From NCBI GenBank assembly GCA_964605095.1, contig CAZSBS010000014.1:1-33199 (forward strand): 33,199 nucleotides of DNA, read 5' to 3'. The notes under the pieces were generated by a model, which was not told the DNA's origin, did not search any database, and was given only the letters and a program-made list of their open reading frames with translations. How positions within the stretch are numbered: position 1 is the first letter of the stretch; every line of letters begins with the position of its first letter. Shown piece after piece: positions 15,969-23,652 of this stretch. Position numbers and translations under genes: made by a program. This DNA comes from JAUWQU01 sp964605095 (GTDB taxonomy: Bacteria > Planctomycetota > Phycisphaerae > SM23-33).

Positions 15969-17177
15969 ATGTCCAATCAGCGGACCATTTTGCATATCGA
16001 CGCGGATGCGTTTTTCGCGTCGGTCGAGCAGTTGTTGATACCGGCCCTGCGGAACAGGCCGGTCATAGTCGGCAGCGGCGTGATCGCCTCCTGCTCGTAC
16101 GAGGCGCGTAAGTTCGGCCTGCATGCCGCCATGCCGATGAAGCGGGCGATGGAGTTGTGTCCTGAGGCGGTGCGTCTGGCCGGGCGGTATAGCATCTACC
16201 GCTGCTTCGCCGAGCACATCTGGGAAATATGCCGGCGGCACGTCACGAGCATCGAGACGTATCTCGACGAGGCCTACGGCGACGCCACGGGCGCCGAGGC
16301 GCACTTCGGCAGCCTGTTGGAGCTTGGGCGGCGGCTGCGGAAGGAAGTCGCCGACGAGGTCCGCCTGCCGGTCTCGATCGGCCTGGCGGGCAACCGGATG
16401 ATGGCGAAGATCGCCTCGGCCCACGGCAAGCCGGGCGGCGTGGTCTGGATCGCCCCCGGCCAGGAGGAGGATTTCCTCGTGAGCCTGCCTATTTGCAAAC
16501 TGCCGGGCGTAGGGCACAAGACGGCCGAGGTGCTGGGCGACATGAACATCCGAACCATCGACGAGTTGCGGCGGTTTTCGCGCCAGTCTTTGCGGGCGAT
16601 GTTCGGCCTGCGGGGCGAGGTGCTCTACGAGCGATGCCGCGGGCGAGACTATGAGTCGCTGCGCCCCGCAGCCAGGCCACGGACTATTTCCCGCGAGACG
16701 ACCTTTCATGCGCCCGAGCAGGACCCCGCGAAGGTCCAGGGCATGATCCACTACCTGCTGGAGCGGGCGATGCGCGCGATGCGCCAACAGGGGCTGATGG
16801 CCAAGTGCGTCGAACTGGCGATCCGCTACGACGACTGGCGGGCTCGCAACGCGTCGAAGTCGCTTGCTGGCCCGGCCGACGATGACGATGTGATGTTCGA
16901 TGCGGTGCTGGGCCTGCTGGCCCGGCTTCACACGCGCCGCGTGGCCTTGCGGCACGTGGGGATCGTGCTGTCGAACTTCTCGCCCGCGTCGGAGGCTGCG
17001 ACGCTGTTCGAGCACGAGCGGCGGACCAAGGCCCACGATATTTACCGGGCTTTGGATTCCATCCGCGACCGCTGGGGCCACGCCGCGATCATCACGGGCA
17101 AGTCCATCGAACTGCTGGGCAAGCTCCGGCAGGACGACTACGGCTTCATCCTCCGCACGCCATCACTGACGAAGTAG
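15969..17177 (+). CDS. dinB: Y-family translesion DNA polymerase (Pol IV/DinB-like)
   Basis: This is a 402-residue Y-family polymerase. Catalytic residues are present: D11 in ILHIDADAFFASVE, SYEARKFGL at 43-51 with the nucleotide-binding Tyr and Arg, and D100-E101 in YLDEAYGD. Next come SIGLAGNRMMAKIAS, the helix-hairpin-helix LPGVGHKTAEVLGDM, and a little-finger domain from about 230. ImuB, the accessory homologue in many imuB-dnaE2 cassettes, lacks these acidic residues, so this is a true polymerase by motif. The C-terminus DDYGFILRTPSLTK is not a typical Pol IV clamp-binding tail. GAGAAGA precedes the ATG at 15969. It is cotranscribed with the small protein upstream and probably with dnaE2 downstream. 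Confidence 0.92.
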   Translation: MSNQRTILHIDADAFFASVEQLLIPALRNRPVIVGSGVIASCSYEARKFGLHAAMPMKRAMELCPEAVRLAGRYSIYRCFAEHIWEICRRHVTSIETYLDEAYGDATGAEAHFGSLLELGRRLRKEVADEVRLPVSIGLAGNRMMAKIASAHGKPGGVVWIAPGQEEDFLVSLPICKLPGVGHKTAEVLGDMNIRTIDELRRFSRQSLRAMFGLRGEVLYERCRGRDYESLRPAARPRTISRETTFHAPEQDPAKVQGMIHYLLERAMRAMRQQGLMAKCVELAIRYDDWRARNASKSLAGPADDDDVMFDAVLGLLARLHTRRVALRHVGIVLSNFSPASEAATLFEHERRTKAHDIYRALDSIRDRWGHAAIITGKSIELLGKLRQDDYGFILRTPSLTK

Positions 17178-17354
17178 TAGCCGGTGGTTGGTAGCCGGTA
17201 GCCGGGGAGAAGAAACGGCGGAACCGGGTATTGGGAACCAGGAACCAGGAACCAGGAAGAGCGAACAGCGGAAATTGGAACAGGAAACTTGGACAGAAGC
17301 CACGTTCCGCATGCGGTGGCACAAGTCCATAGGTCTTATAGGACGTATAGGACC
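17178..17354 (+). repeat. Heptamer and nonamer tandem repeat array between polY and dnaE2
   Basis: Starting one base after the polymerase stop, 7-bp units run in phase: TAGCCGG (17178, 17192, 17199) and GGAACCA (17234, 17241, 17248) with variants between. Three 9-bp units follow at 17328-17354 (CATAGGTCT, TATAGGACG, TATAGGACC). A closely related 7-mer array in the opposite orientation lies inside dnaE2 at 17680-17791. No gene is seen in this 231-bp gap. Confidence 0.85.
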
Positions 17355-17408
17355 CATGCTCGCCCGCCCTGCGTCGTGGGGAACAGGTCTGACGTATGAA
17401 GCCTGCGT

Positions 17409-20400
17409 ATGTCACGCGATACTGCAATAACGCCGTTGCACGTTCGTAGCGGCTTTTCGCCCGTTTGCGGGTGCATGCCGCTTGAGCGGCTCGTCGCCGC
17501 CGCGGCCGAGATGGGCCACGGCCATCTCGCGCTGACGGACGTGAACAATCTCTGCGCCGCCCCCCGCTTCTGGCGTCTGGCGAGCGAGGCGGGCCTGCGC
17601 CCGATCATCGGTGCGGAAATACGGGTGGAGGGCGCCTATGACCACCCTCCCAGCCCGCAGAAGCGAGCAGGCCTCAACACCGGTTTACCGGTTCCCGGTT
17701 CCACCGTTTCTTCTCCGGGTTCCATGTTCCGGGTTCCCGGTTCCGCCGTTGGGCCTTCCCCAGCTACCGGCTACGGACTACCGGCTACGAACCTCGTGGC
17801 GCTGGTGGAGGACGACCGCGGCTACGAGAACCTCTGCCGCCTGCTGACGCGGGTCCACTGCGATGAGGCGTTTGACTCATCAGCCGCCATCACGGCCCTG
17901 GCCGAGATGTGCCAGGGGCTCTGTCTGCTCGTCTACGATGCCGCCTCGGCCGAGGCCATGCTGGATGCCGGCATCCCGGCCGGGCAGATATTCCTGGCTG
18001 TGGACCCCACCGCCCAGACAGACCGCCAGTTGGGCCGGCTTTTGCGCCTGGCCGGCGAACGCGGACTTGCCGTCGCGGCGGCGGGCAAAGCGCTATTCGC
18101 CGCACCCGGTGATCACGAACTTGCCAGACTCCTGGCCGCCATCCGCCTCGGGCGAACCATCGACGACGTCCCCGCCGGCGAGATGCCACCTCGCGGGGCA
18201 TATCTGCGAAGCCCGCGCGAACTGGCCGAGCGACTGGCAGCGGCGGGGCTGGAGCAGGCGGCGGCGGGCAACCGCCGGATCGTCCAGCGCTGCGAGGCAT
18301 TCCGCCTGCTGCCGCGTCGGCCCGTGTTCCCGAGCTTCGAGCCGTCGGACGGCTCCGACGCCCAGGCTTTCCTTCGAAAGCTCTGCCGCGACGGCATCGT
18401 CCGCCGCTACGGCCAGTCCGACGAGGGCATCGACCGCCGCCTGGCGAGTGAACTCGACCTCATCGAACGTCGCGGCCTGGCTGAGTATTTCCTGGTCGTC
18501 TGGGACATCGTGCAGTACGCCCGCCGCCGCAATGCCCCCGTCGCGGGGCGCGGCAGCGGAGCCAGCAGCCTGGTGGCATACCTGCTGGGCATAACCAATG
18601 TCTGCCCGCTGGCGCTGGGCATACCGTTCGAGCGGTTCCTCAACGAACGCCGCACGGACTTCCCGGACTTGGACGTCGACTTCTGCTGGCGCCTGCGCGA
18701 CGAGGTGATCGACTACGCCCTCGCGCGCTGGGGCAGCGGCCGGGCCGCCATGGTATGCACGCACAACACGTTCCAGGAGCGGTCGGCATTTCGCGAGACG
18801 GCCAAGGCGTTGGGCCTTTCGGACGAGCAGATCACGCGCCTGCGCCCGGAGGATGAGGCGATGGACGGCCGGTGCGGCCGCGCCGGCAACCTCGCCCGCA
18901 GGCTTGTCGGGCTGCTGCACAACCTGTCGGTGCATCCGGGCGGGATCGTCATCGCCCCGCGCGGCATCGACCGCCATGTGCCCGTCCAGCCTTCGCTCAA
19001 GGGCGTGCGGATAACGCAGTACGACAAGGACGGAGTCGAGGACATCGGTCTGGTCAAACTGGATTTGCTTGGAAACCGCAGCCTCTCGACCATCCGCTGC
19101 ACATGCGACCTGATCGCCGCCAATTACGGGCAGGTCGTGGACATCGAGCGTCTGCCGGCCCGCGACCCGGCCACGGTCAGCCTGCTTCGCTCGGCCGACA
19201 CCGTCGGCTGCAACCAGATCGAGTCGCCGGCGATGCGGCACCTAATACTGGCACTTCAGCCCGACAGTGTGGAGGAGGTGATGAAGGCCCTGGCGCTGAT
19301 CCGTCCGGGGGCCGCAAGCATCGGCATGAAGGAGCAGTTCGTGCGCCGCCGGCGCGGCCTGTCGGCGGCGCCGCCGTCGATTCCGGCCGTCGACGCGATC
19401 CTCGGCCAAACGCACGGCGTGATGCTCTACGAGGACGACGTGATGCTCGTCGCGGCGGCGATGATGAACACGAGCCTCGCCGAAGGCGACCGGTTCCGCA
19501 AGGCCGTGCGGAAGTGCCGCAACGACGCCGAGCGGTTGGTGCTGTCGCGTCAGTTCCTGTCGCGCTGCGCCGCCAACGGCATCGACGTCGACTTCGCCAA
19601 GCTTACGTGGGTTCAGATGGCGAAGTTCAACGCATACTCCTTCTGCCGGGCTCACGCGGCCAGCTACGCGATGCTGGCCTATGCGTCGGCTTATCTCAAG
19701 GCCCACTGGCCCGCGGAGTACTGGACGTCGTGCCTGAACAACAACCAGAGCATGTACCACCCGCGGGTGTACGTCGAGCAGGCAAAGCGGGCGGGCGCGA
19801 GGTTCCTGCTGCCGGACGTCAACCACTCGCGGGCGGAATACTCGATGGACGGCGGCGCGGTCAGACTGGGCCTTGGCATAATCGCCAGCCTGGGTCCGGC
19901 TGGGACGGAGGCGATATTCGATGCCCGCCGGCGCGGCGGCGACTTCGCAAGCCTGACCGATCTGCTCGCCCGCACGCGGATGGGGCGCGAGCAGGCACGG
20001 GCGATCGTTCAGTGCGGTGCCGCCGACGCCCTCGGGCAAAGCCGCCCGGGGCTGATGATGGAGTTGAACATGTTCTACTCGCTTGGCGGCCACCGCGCAT
20101 CCGGTCAGGCGGCGATGCTGGCGTCAAGGCCGACGATCCCCGACCTGCCGGACGACTACAGCCCAACGCGGAAATACGCCGAGGAGCGGCATATCCTGGG
20201 CGTCAGCGTCGGCCAGCACATCATGGCGATGCTCCGGTGCGGGCTTGCGGGGATGGTGGACGCCGACAGCCGGGATCTCGCCCGCCGCGTCGGGCGGTGC
20301 GTCCGCATTGCCGGCGTGATGGAGGCACAGCGGCTCTGCCGCACTGACTCAGGGCAGACCATGACGTTCCTCACGTTAGATGACGAGTTCGGCCTGTTCG

Positions 20401-20549
20401 AGGCGACGCTTTTCCCAAACGTCTGCGCCGTCGTCGGAGCGCTGGACCGCTACGGCCCTTATGTCATCAACGGAGTGGTGGAAGAGCAATACGGCTCGAT
20501 CACCGTCACTGCCCGGGGCGTGCTGACGAGACTGGCTGGCGTGGCGTGA
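17409..20549 (+). CDS. dnaE2: Error-prone DNA polymerase III alpha-like (DnaE2/ImuC type)
   Basis: This is a 1046-residue C-family polymerase. The N-terminal PHP domain (about 1-230) is degenerate: HVRSGFS replaces HxHxxYS and TDVNNL replaces TDH. The palm is intact: GRGSGASS at 380-387, PDLDVDF with catalytic D422 and D424, and KLDLLG with D552. Finger motifs follow, and an OB domain covers about 940-1035. Length and architecture fit DnaE2/ImuC rather than replicative DnaE. Residues 91-128 are encoded by an in-frame 7-mer repeat array, between EIRVEG and LVALVEDDRGYENLC, which are normally close together. A stop at 17397 excludes an upstream start, and no clear ribosome site precedes 17409. 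Together with the Y-polymerase it should form a translesion mutasome. Confidence 0.9.
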   Translation: MSRDTAITPLHVRSGFSPVCGCMPLERLVAAAAEMGHGHLALTDVNNLCAAPRFWRLASEAGLRPIIGAEIRVEGAYDHPPSPQKRAGLNTGLPVPGSTVSSPGSMFRVPGSAVGPSPATGYGLPATNLVALVEDDRGYENLCRLLTRVHCDEAFDSSAAITALAEMCQGLCLLVYDAASAEAMLDAGIPAGQIFLAVDPTAQTDRQLGRLLRLAGERGLAVAAAGKALFAAPGDHELARLLAAIRLGRTIDDVPAGEMPPRGAYLRSPRELAERLAAAGLEQAAAGNRRIVQRCEAFRLLPRRPVFPSFEPSDGSDAQAFLRKLCRDGIVRRYGQSDEGIDRRLASELDLIERRGLAEYFLVVWDIVQYARRRNAPVAGRGSGASSLVAYLLGITNVCPLALGIPFERFLNERRTDFPDLDVDFCWRLRDEVIDYALARWGSGRAAMVCTHNTFQERSAFRETAKALGLSDEQITRLRPEDEAMDGRCGRAGNLARRLVGLLHNLSVHPGGIVIAPRGIDRHVPVQPSLKGVRITQYDKDGVEDIGLVKLDLLGNRSLSTIRCTCDLIAANYGQVVDIERLPARDPATVSLLRSADTVGCNQIESPAMRHLILALQPDSVEEVMKALALIRPGAASIGMKEQFVRRRRGLSAAPPSIPAVDAILGQTHGVMLYEDDVMLVAAAMMNTSLAEGDRFRKAVRKCRNDAERLVLSRQFLSRCAANGIDVDFAKLTWVQMAKFNAYSFCRAHAASYAMLAYASAYLKAHWPAEYWTSCLNNNQSMYHPRVYVEQAKRAGARFLLPDVNHSRAEYSMDGGAVRLGLGIIASLGPAGTEAIFDARRRGGDFASLTDLLARTRMGREQARAIVQCGAADALGQSRPGLMMELNMFYSLGGHRASGQAAMLASRPTIPDLPDDYSPTRKYAEERHILGVSVGQHIMAMLRCGLAGMVDADSRDLARRVGRCVRIAGVMEAQRLCRTDSGQTMTFLTLDDEFGLFEATLFPNVCAVVGALDRYGPYVINGVVEEQYGSITVTARGVLTRLAGVA
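17680..17791 (+). repeat. In-frame heptamer array inside dnaE2
   Basis: Sixteen consecutive 7-bp units stay in one register for 112 bp: CCGGTTT, ACCGGTT, CCCGGTT, later CCGGGTT, and CTACCGG, CTACGGA, CTACCGG, CTACGAA at the end. Read on the minus strand it is the same TAGCCGG ... AACGGCGGAACCGGG module seen at 17178-17261. It contains no stop in the dnaE2 frame and encodes Gly/Pro/Ser-rich sequence (GLPVPGSTVSSPG). Confidence 0.88.
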
Positions 20550-20552
20550 GAA

Positions 20553-20616
20553 GAAGAAGAAGAAGAAGAAGGAAAAGAAGAAGCGGTTTAACGCAGAGAA
20601 CGCGGAGAACGCGGAG
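20553..20616 (+). repeat. GAA tract followed by nonamer array
   Basis: A run of GAA/AAG triplets just after the dnaE2 stop leads into three 9-mers: AACGCAGAG (20590), AACGCGGAG (20599) and AACGCGGAG (20608). The same combination of a GAA-rich tract and 9-mers occurs at 12101-12140. Confidence 0.8.
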
Positions 20617-20650
20617 GGTGGGAAACGAAGAGAAGGAGATAGAATAGGTT

Positions 20651-21433
20651 ATGCAGACCGCGCACAACTACATCATCGGCACAAGCGGATACTCGTTCGT
20701 GGACTGGGTGGGGACGTTCTACCCGCCCGGAACGCGGGCGGCGGACATGCTGGCGGAGTATGTGAGACACTTCCAGGCCGTGGAGATCAATTTCTCGTTT
20801 TATCGCGTGCCGACGGCGCGGACGATGTCGGCCATCGTCGACAAGACGCTGCCGGGGTTCCGCATGTGGATCAAGGCAAGCCGGCAGACGACGCACCGCG
20901 GCGACCGGGGCGTGTGGCCGGCGTTCCTTGACGGCATCGCCCCGGTGATCGACGCCGGCAAGCTTGCCGGCGTGCTGCTCCAGTTCCCGCAGCGGTTCCA
21001 CCGAACCGTCGCTAGCCGGCAATACCTTGGCGAGGTCCTTGCCGACATGTCGGCCGTGCCCTTGGCAGTGGAGTTCCGCCACAGCTCATGGGGGCATCCG
21101 TCGGTGCTTGAGGGACTTAGGGAGCGGGCCGTGACGCTGGTTGTGCCGGACGTGCCCGATGTGCCGGGCCTGTTTCGCAGCCCCGCCGCCGCGACGACGA
21201 CGACGGGCTACCTCCGCCTTCACTCGCGAGACGCGGACAAGTGGCACTGCCCAGGCGCCGCGGACCGCTACGATTACACCTACAGCCCGGACGAACTGGC
21301 TCAAATCGTCCGCCAGTGGGAGGATGCGGACACGCCGATGGACGAGGTGTACGTCTTCTTCAACAACTGCCACCACGGCCAGGCCGCCCAAAACGCCGAG
21401 GCCATGCGGCGGATACTGGGGCAAATTCAGTAG
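20651..21433 (+). CDS. DUF72 (YecE-like) TIM-barrel protein
   Basis: This 260-residue protein of the DUF72 family begins with the typical IIGTSGYSFVDWVGTFYPPG. It continues with VEINFSFYRVPT, then FRMWIKASRQTTH, GVLLQFPQRFH, PLAVEFRHSSW, GYLRLHSRD and VYVFFNNCHHGQAAQNA, the near-complete set of family signatures. The biochemical function is not established; the fold is a TIM barrel related to xylose isomerase/endonuclease IV-type proteins. AAGGAGAT lies upstream of the ATG at a somewhat long distance. It lies 100 bp after dnaE2 on the same strand, so it may share its regulation, but the gap is filled with repeats. Confidence 0.9.
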   Translation: MQTAHNYIIGTSGYSFVDWVGTFYPPGTRAADMLAEYVRHFQAVEINFSFYRVPTARTMSAIVDKTLPGFRMWIKASRQTTHRGDRGVWPAFLDGIAPVIDAGKLAGVLLQFPQRFHRTVASRQYLGEVLADMSAVPLAVEFRHSSWGHPSVLEGLRERAVTLVVPDVPDVPGLFRSPAAATTTTGYLRLHSRDADKWHCPGAADRYDYTYSPDELAQIVRQWEDADTPMDEVYVFFNNCHHGQAAQNAEAMRRILGQIQ

Positions 21434-21436
21434 GAC

Positions 21437-21470
21437 GGTAGCCAGTAAGCCGTGAGCCGGTAGCCGGTTG
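21437..21470 (+). repeat. Short TAGCCGG heptamer array
   Basis: Copies related to TAGCCGG (GTAGCCA, TAAGCCG, TGAGCCG, GTAGCCG) fill the 39 bp between the convergent DUF72 and sigma factor genes. One unit is shifted by a base relative to the other arrays. No terminator hairpin is visible here. Confidence 0.65.
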
Positions 21471-21472
21471 CG

Positions 21473-22411
21473 TCATCCGACGAGGAAACGGCTGTGCAAC
21501 GATTCACGCAGCTTTCGCAGCGAACCGTTGAGTATCTGTCGGACTCGCTCGTTGCTGTAGCCGACCCTCTGGCCGACCTCCGCCAGCGTCATGCGGCCAG
21601 CCTCGGACGCCAAGCCGAAGCGGAACGTCACAATTCGACGCTCCAAGTCCGTCATGGCCGCGAGGTTGCAGGAGAGTATCTGCCGCAGCGCCTGGACGGA
21701 GTCATCCCACTGCTGGCGGTGCCTGTTGTCGGGCAGGTCCGACTTCTGCATCTCGGCGTCAAACTCCATGGGGAAGCGCTGGCGATAGCGCCCGTGCCGG
21801 ATGGCCTGGCGGTTGAAGGCTTTGAGGATGGCCCGGCAGCCGTAGGTGGAGAACTTGAAACCGCGGGAGACGTCGAACTTCTCGATGCTCCGCAACAGGG
21901 CCATGTTGCCCTCGCTTACCAACTCCGCGAAGTCCACCGACGGAATGTTGACCCGCTTGGCCATCGCCAGCACAAGGGCCATGTTCGCTCGCACCAGATC
22001 AGCACACGATTGCAGGACGCGCTGGTGCCACAGGAGCATCTCCTCGGCCCGGCCCATGCAGCAGCGCCGACATTGCTCGGCTATGAGCCGATGGAGGTGA
22101 TAGCGGGCGTAGTTGTAACGGAGGAACAGCACCATCTCCTGCGCGCCCGTCAGCTTTATCGGCCGAACGCGGGAGGTCGAGCGGTCCTCCGGAACCTCCG
22201 CCGGACAACACCATGCCGGCACATACACCTTCTCGGCATCCGTTCCGAAGAGCCTTTCATCCATGGCGGGATCCTCGAACGAGGGGTGCCGAACGAATCG
22301 AATGTCAGTGGGAATTCTGAGATAGGCCTCCAAGACCTCGCCGGTCAGTCCTCGTGGAACCTTAAGTCGCCCCGGTGCGCGAGCCGGCACATTCTCCGCT
22401 AGACGAGTCAT
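21473..22411 (-). CDS. Sigma-70 family RNA polymerase sigma factor
   Basis: This sigma factor is 312 residues from the ATG at 22411; an ATG at 22477 would add 22 unlike residues and is less likely. Region 2 spans about 138-205 (LVRANMALVLAMAKR, then FAELVSEGNMALLRSIEKFDVSRGFKFSTYG), and region 4 spans about 250-305 (LERRIVTFRFGL, then TLAEVGQRVGYSNERVRQI). Region 2.3-2.4 reads TYGCRAILKAFNRQ instead of the housekeeping TYATWWIRQA, so promoter choice probably differs. There is no anti-sigma gene beside it. An unusual CCP at 68-70 and CRRCC at 114-118 lie before region 2. It is not an ECF factor because it has a longer N-terminus and a group 2/3-like region 2. Confidence 0.86.
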   Translation of the reverse strand: MTRLAENVPARAPGRLKVPRGLTGEVLEAYLRIPTDIRFVRHPSFEDPAMDERLFGTDAEKVYVPAWCCPAEVPEDRSTSRVRPIKLTGAQEMVLFLRYNYARYHLHRLIAEQCRRCCMGRAEEMLLWHQRVLQSCADLVRANMALVLAMAKRVNIPSVDFAELVSEGNMALLRSIEKFDVSRGFKFSTYGCRAILKAFNRQAIRHGRYRQRFPMEFDAEMQKSDLPDNRHRQQWDDSVQALRQILSCNLAAMTDLERRIVTFRFGLASEAGRMTLAEVGQRVGYSNERVRQILNGSLRKLRESLHSRFLVG

Positions 22412-22633
22412 GAGTTGTCCATTCTTTCTAAAAAGAGCAAAAAAGAGGCTGGACGCCACCAGATCGCGAGCCATCAATACACGCCCGGCCAGAACGATTC
22501 AGGGTTCAGAGCCGACAACCGCGACTCGCCCGAGACCCCATGATAATCTCGGTGTCGCAACGGCCCACGGCAGCAGCCACATCCGTGCTCCACGACAAAC
22601 TTCCTACCTTCCGTGGCCGATACGGCAACGACC

Positions 22634-22831
22634 TTACGGAGATGTGTTAACTGCTTGTAAAGATGAAGGAATGGATATGTTAAGACTGACAAAGTAGCTT
22701 TCGATAGCAAAGGCCACCTGTCGAAGCGCTTCATCTTTGGTCGAGGCCCGCGCCTCGCATCCCGGCAAGGCCTGACATAAAGCGCGGTAGCTCGTAGGCG
22801 ACTCCTGAATGATCTTGACGCCCATTTTCAT
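22634..22831 (-). CDS. HicB-like antitoxin-type small protein (orphan)
   Basis: This 65-residue protein, MKMGVKIIQESPTSYRALCQ and onward, has the HicB partial RNase H-fold pattern: a first beta strand, Y-x-A, LPGC near residue 24-27, then a T-x-(D/E)EA-L-x-x-(I/V) helix (TKDEALRQVAFAIESYF). The frame is open much further upstream into the MITE, but that part is low-complexity translation of non-coding DNA. The start at 22831 (or 22825) begins at the domain. Only a weak ribosome site is seen. HicB proteins usually neutralise a HicA mRNA interferase encoded next to them; no HicA-like sequence was found on either side. Confidence 0.6.
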   Translation of the reverse strand: MKMGVKIIQESPTSYRALCQALPGCEARASTKDEALRQVAFAIESYFVSLNISIPSSLQAVNTSP

Positions 22832-23127
22832 CGCGACACCTGCCCCGAGCCTTGGACACCCGCGAATCACAGTAATGATATGGGCGGCGGCTTGCGCAGC
22901 CAATGAGGTTAAATCCCTATATGCCACACCGGATATAATCGTAGAAATACCTGTGGATTTACACCCACCGACCCCCGGGGTATTCCACCCACACATGCCC
23001 CCCGCCTGGGTAACCCGCCTCAGGCAACCCCCGTGTGCGCCGTTAGCGGCCTGCGAAAGCCCACATGGGCCATTCTGGACACTTGGTCGAATAAGACACG
23101 ACTCTGTAGCCCGCAGTCTGTGGTCAA
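22832..23127. other. Non-coding stretch
   Basis: About 300 bp between the HicB-like gene and MITE copy B. Both strands have long open frames here, but neither reads like a protein and both run into the MITE. I see no RNA gene, promoter or remnant I can name. Base composition is less GC-rich in the middle (22900-22960) than in flanking genes. Confidence 0.4.
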
Positions 23128-23288
23128 TAGAGCAGGTTAAGTTTTTGTGTAGCAGGTCGGCCGTCGCCGAGGACGAGCCAGGCAAGGAAGCCGAAGCAGG
23201 CGATGCCTTAGCATCGCCGATGCAGGCTGACGCAGCATGGCGACGCCACAGGCGGGCCGAACGCTACAGAAAAAGTTAAGCTGCTCTA
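23128..23288 (-). mobile_element. 157-bp MITE-like element, copy B (inverted)
   Basis: The element proper is 23130-23286, flanked by TA at 23128-23129 and 23287-23288. It has the same length as copy A and is about 98% identical to its reverse complement; I count 3 mismatches, two in the outer inverted repeat and one near the other end. It holds the same central 8-bp hairpin GGCGATGC/GCATCGCC. No transposase is present, so it must depend on an enzyme supplied elsewhere, presumably IS630-type by the TA target. Confidence 0.88.
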
Positions 23289-23652
23289 GCCGGGGATAAC
23301 GGCAAGAGACTCGCCATCGACACTGGGTTAACCGGCTGCCCGACGCCGTTACGGGCTTCATGCCGCCCAACGGCGCCTACAACATGCCGCCGGGCCATTT
23401 CTCATTTAGCAGACTGATGTCCGAAGCAGGACATCCAAAACAAATCCGAGTCGGCAAGTCCAAACCGCTCCGTCAGATACCTGCCCGTCCTCTATTGCAG
23501 GTCCTGGCCGGAAAGTGCCACGATCTTCGAAAAAGTGGTCGCAGATCAACCGGCGGCTATAATTATTCTATGCCCATCCAGGGTGGTTGGAGCCGCGTCG
23601 AGTTTCACATCCGGCCGATCGAAGGCCAGGCCGCCCCGCAGAGAAGACAAAC
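23289..23652. other. Non-coding stretch upstream of the histidine kinase gene
   Basis: No convincing gene. TATAAT at 23558-23563 is a perfect -10 hexamer about 90 bp before the kinase start, but the sequence 17 bp upstream (GTGGTC) is a poor -35, so a promoter here is only possible. The rest shows no repeat, hairpin with T-run, or tRNA-like fold. Confidence 0.35.

Noticed and set aside
17188..17430. An 80-codon plus-strand frame in the polY-dnaE2 gap
   Set aside because: It is translation of the 7-mer array with no ribosome site and no conserved pattern.
22809..23279. A 156-codon plus-strand frame opposite the HicB-like gene
   Set aside because: Half of it is translation of the MITE, and the rest matches no family pattern; the opposite strand has a recognisable HicB domain.
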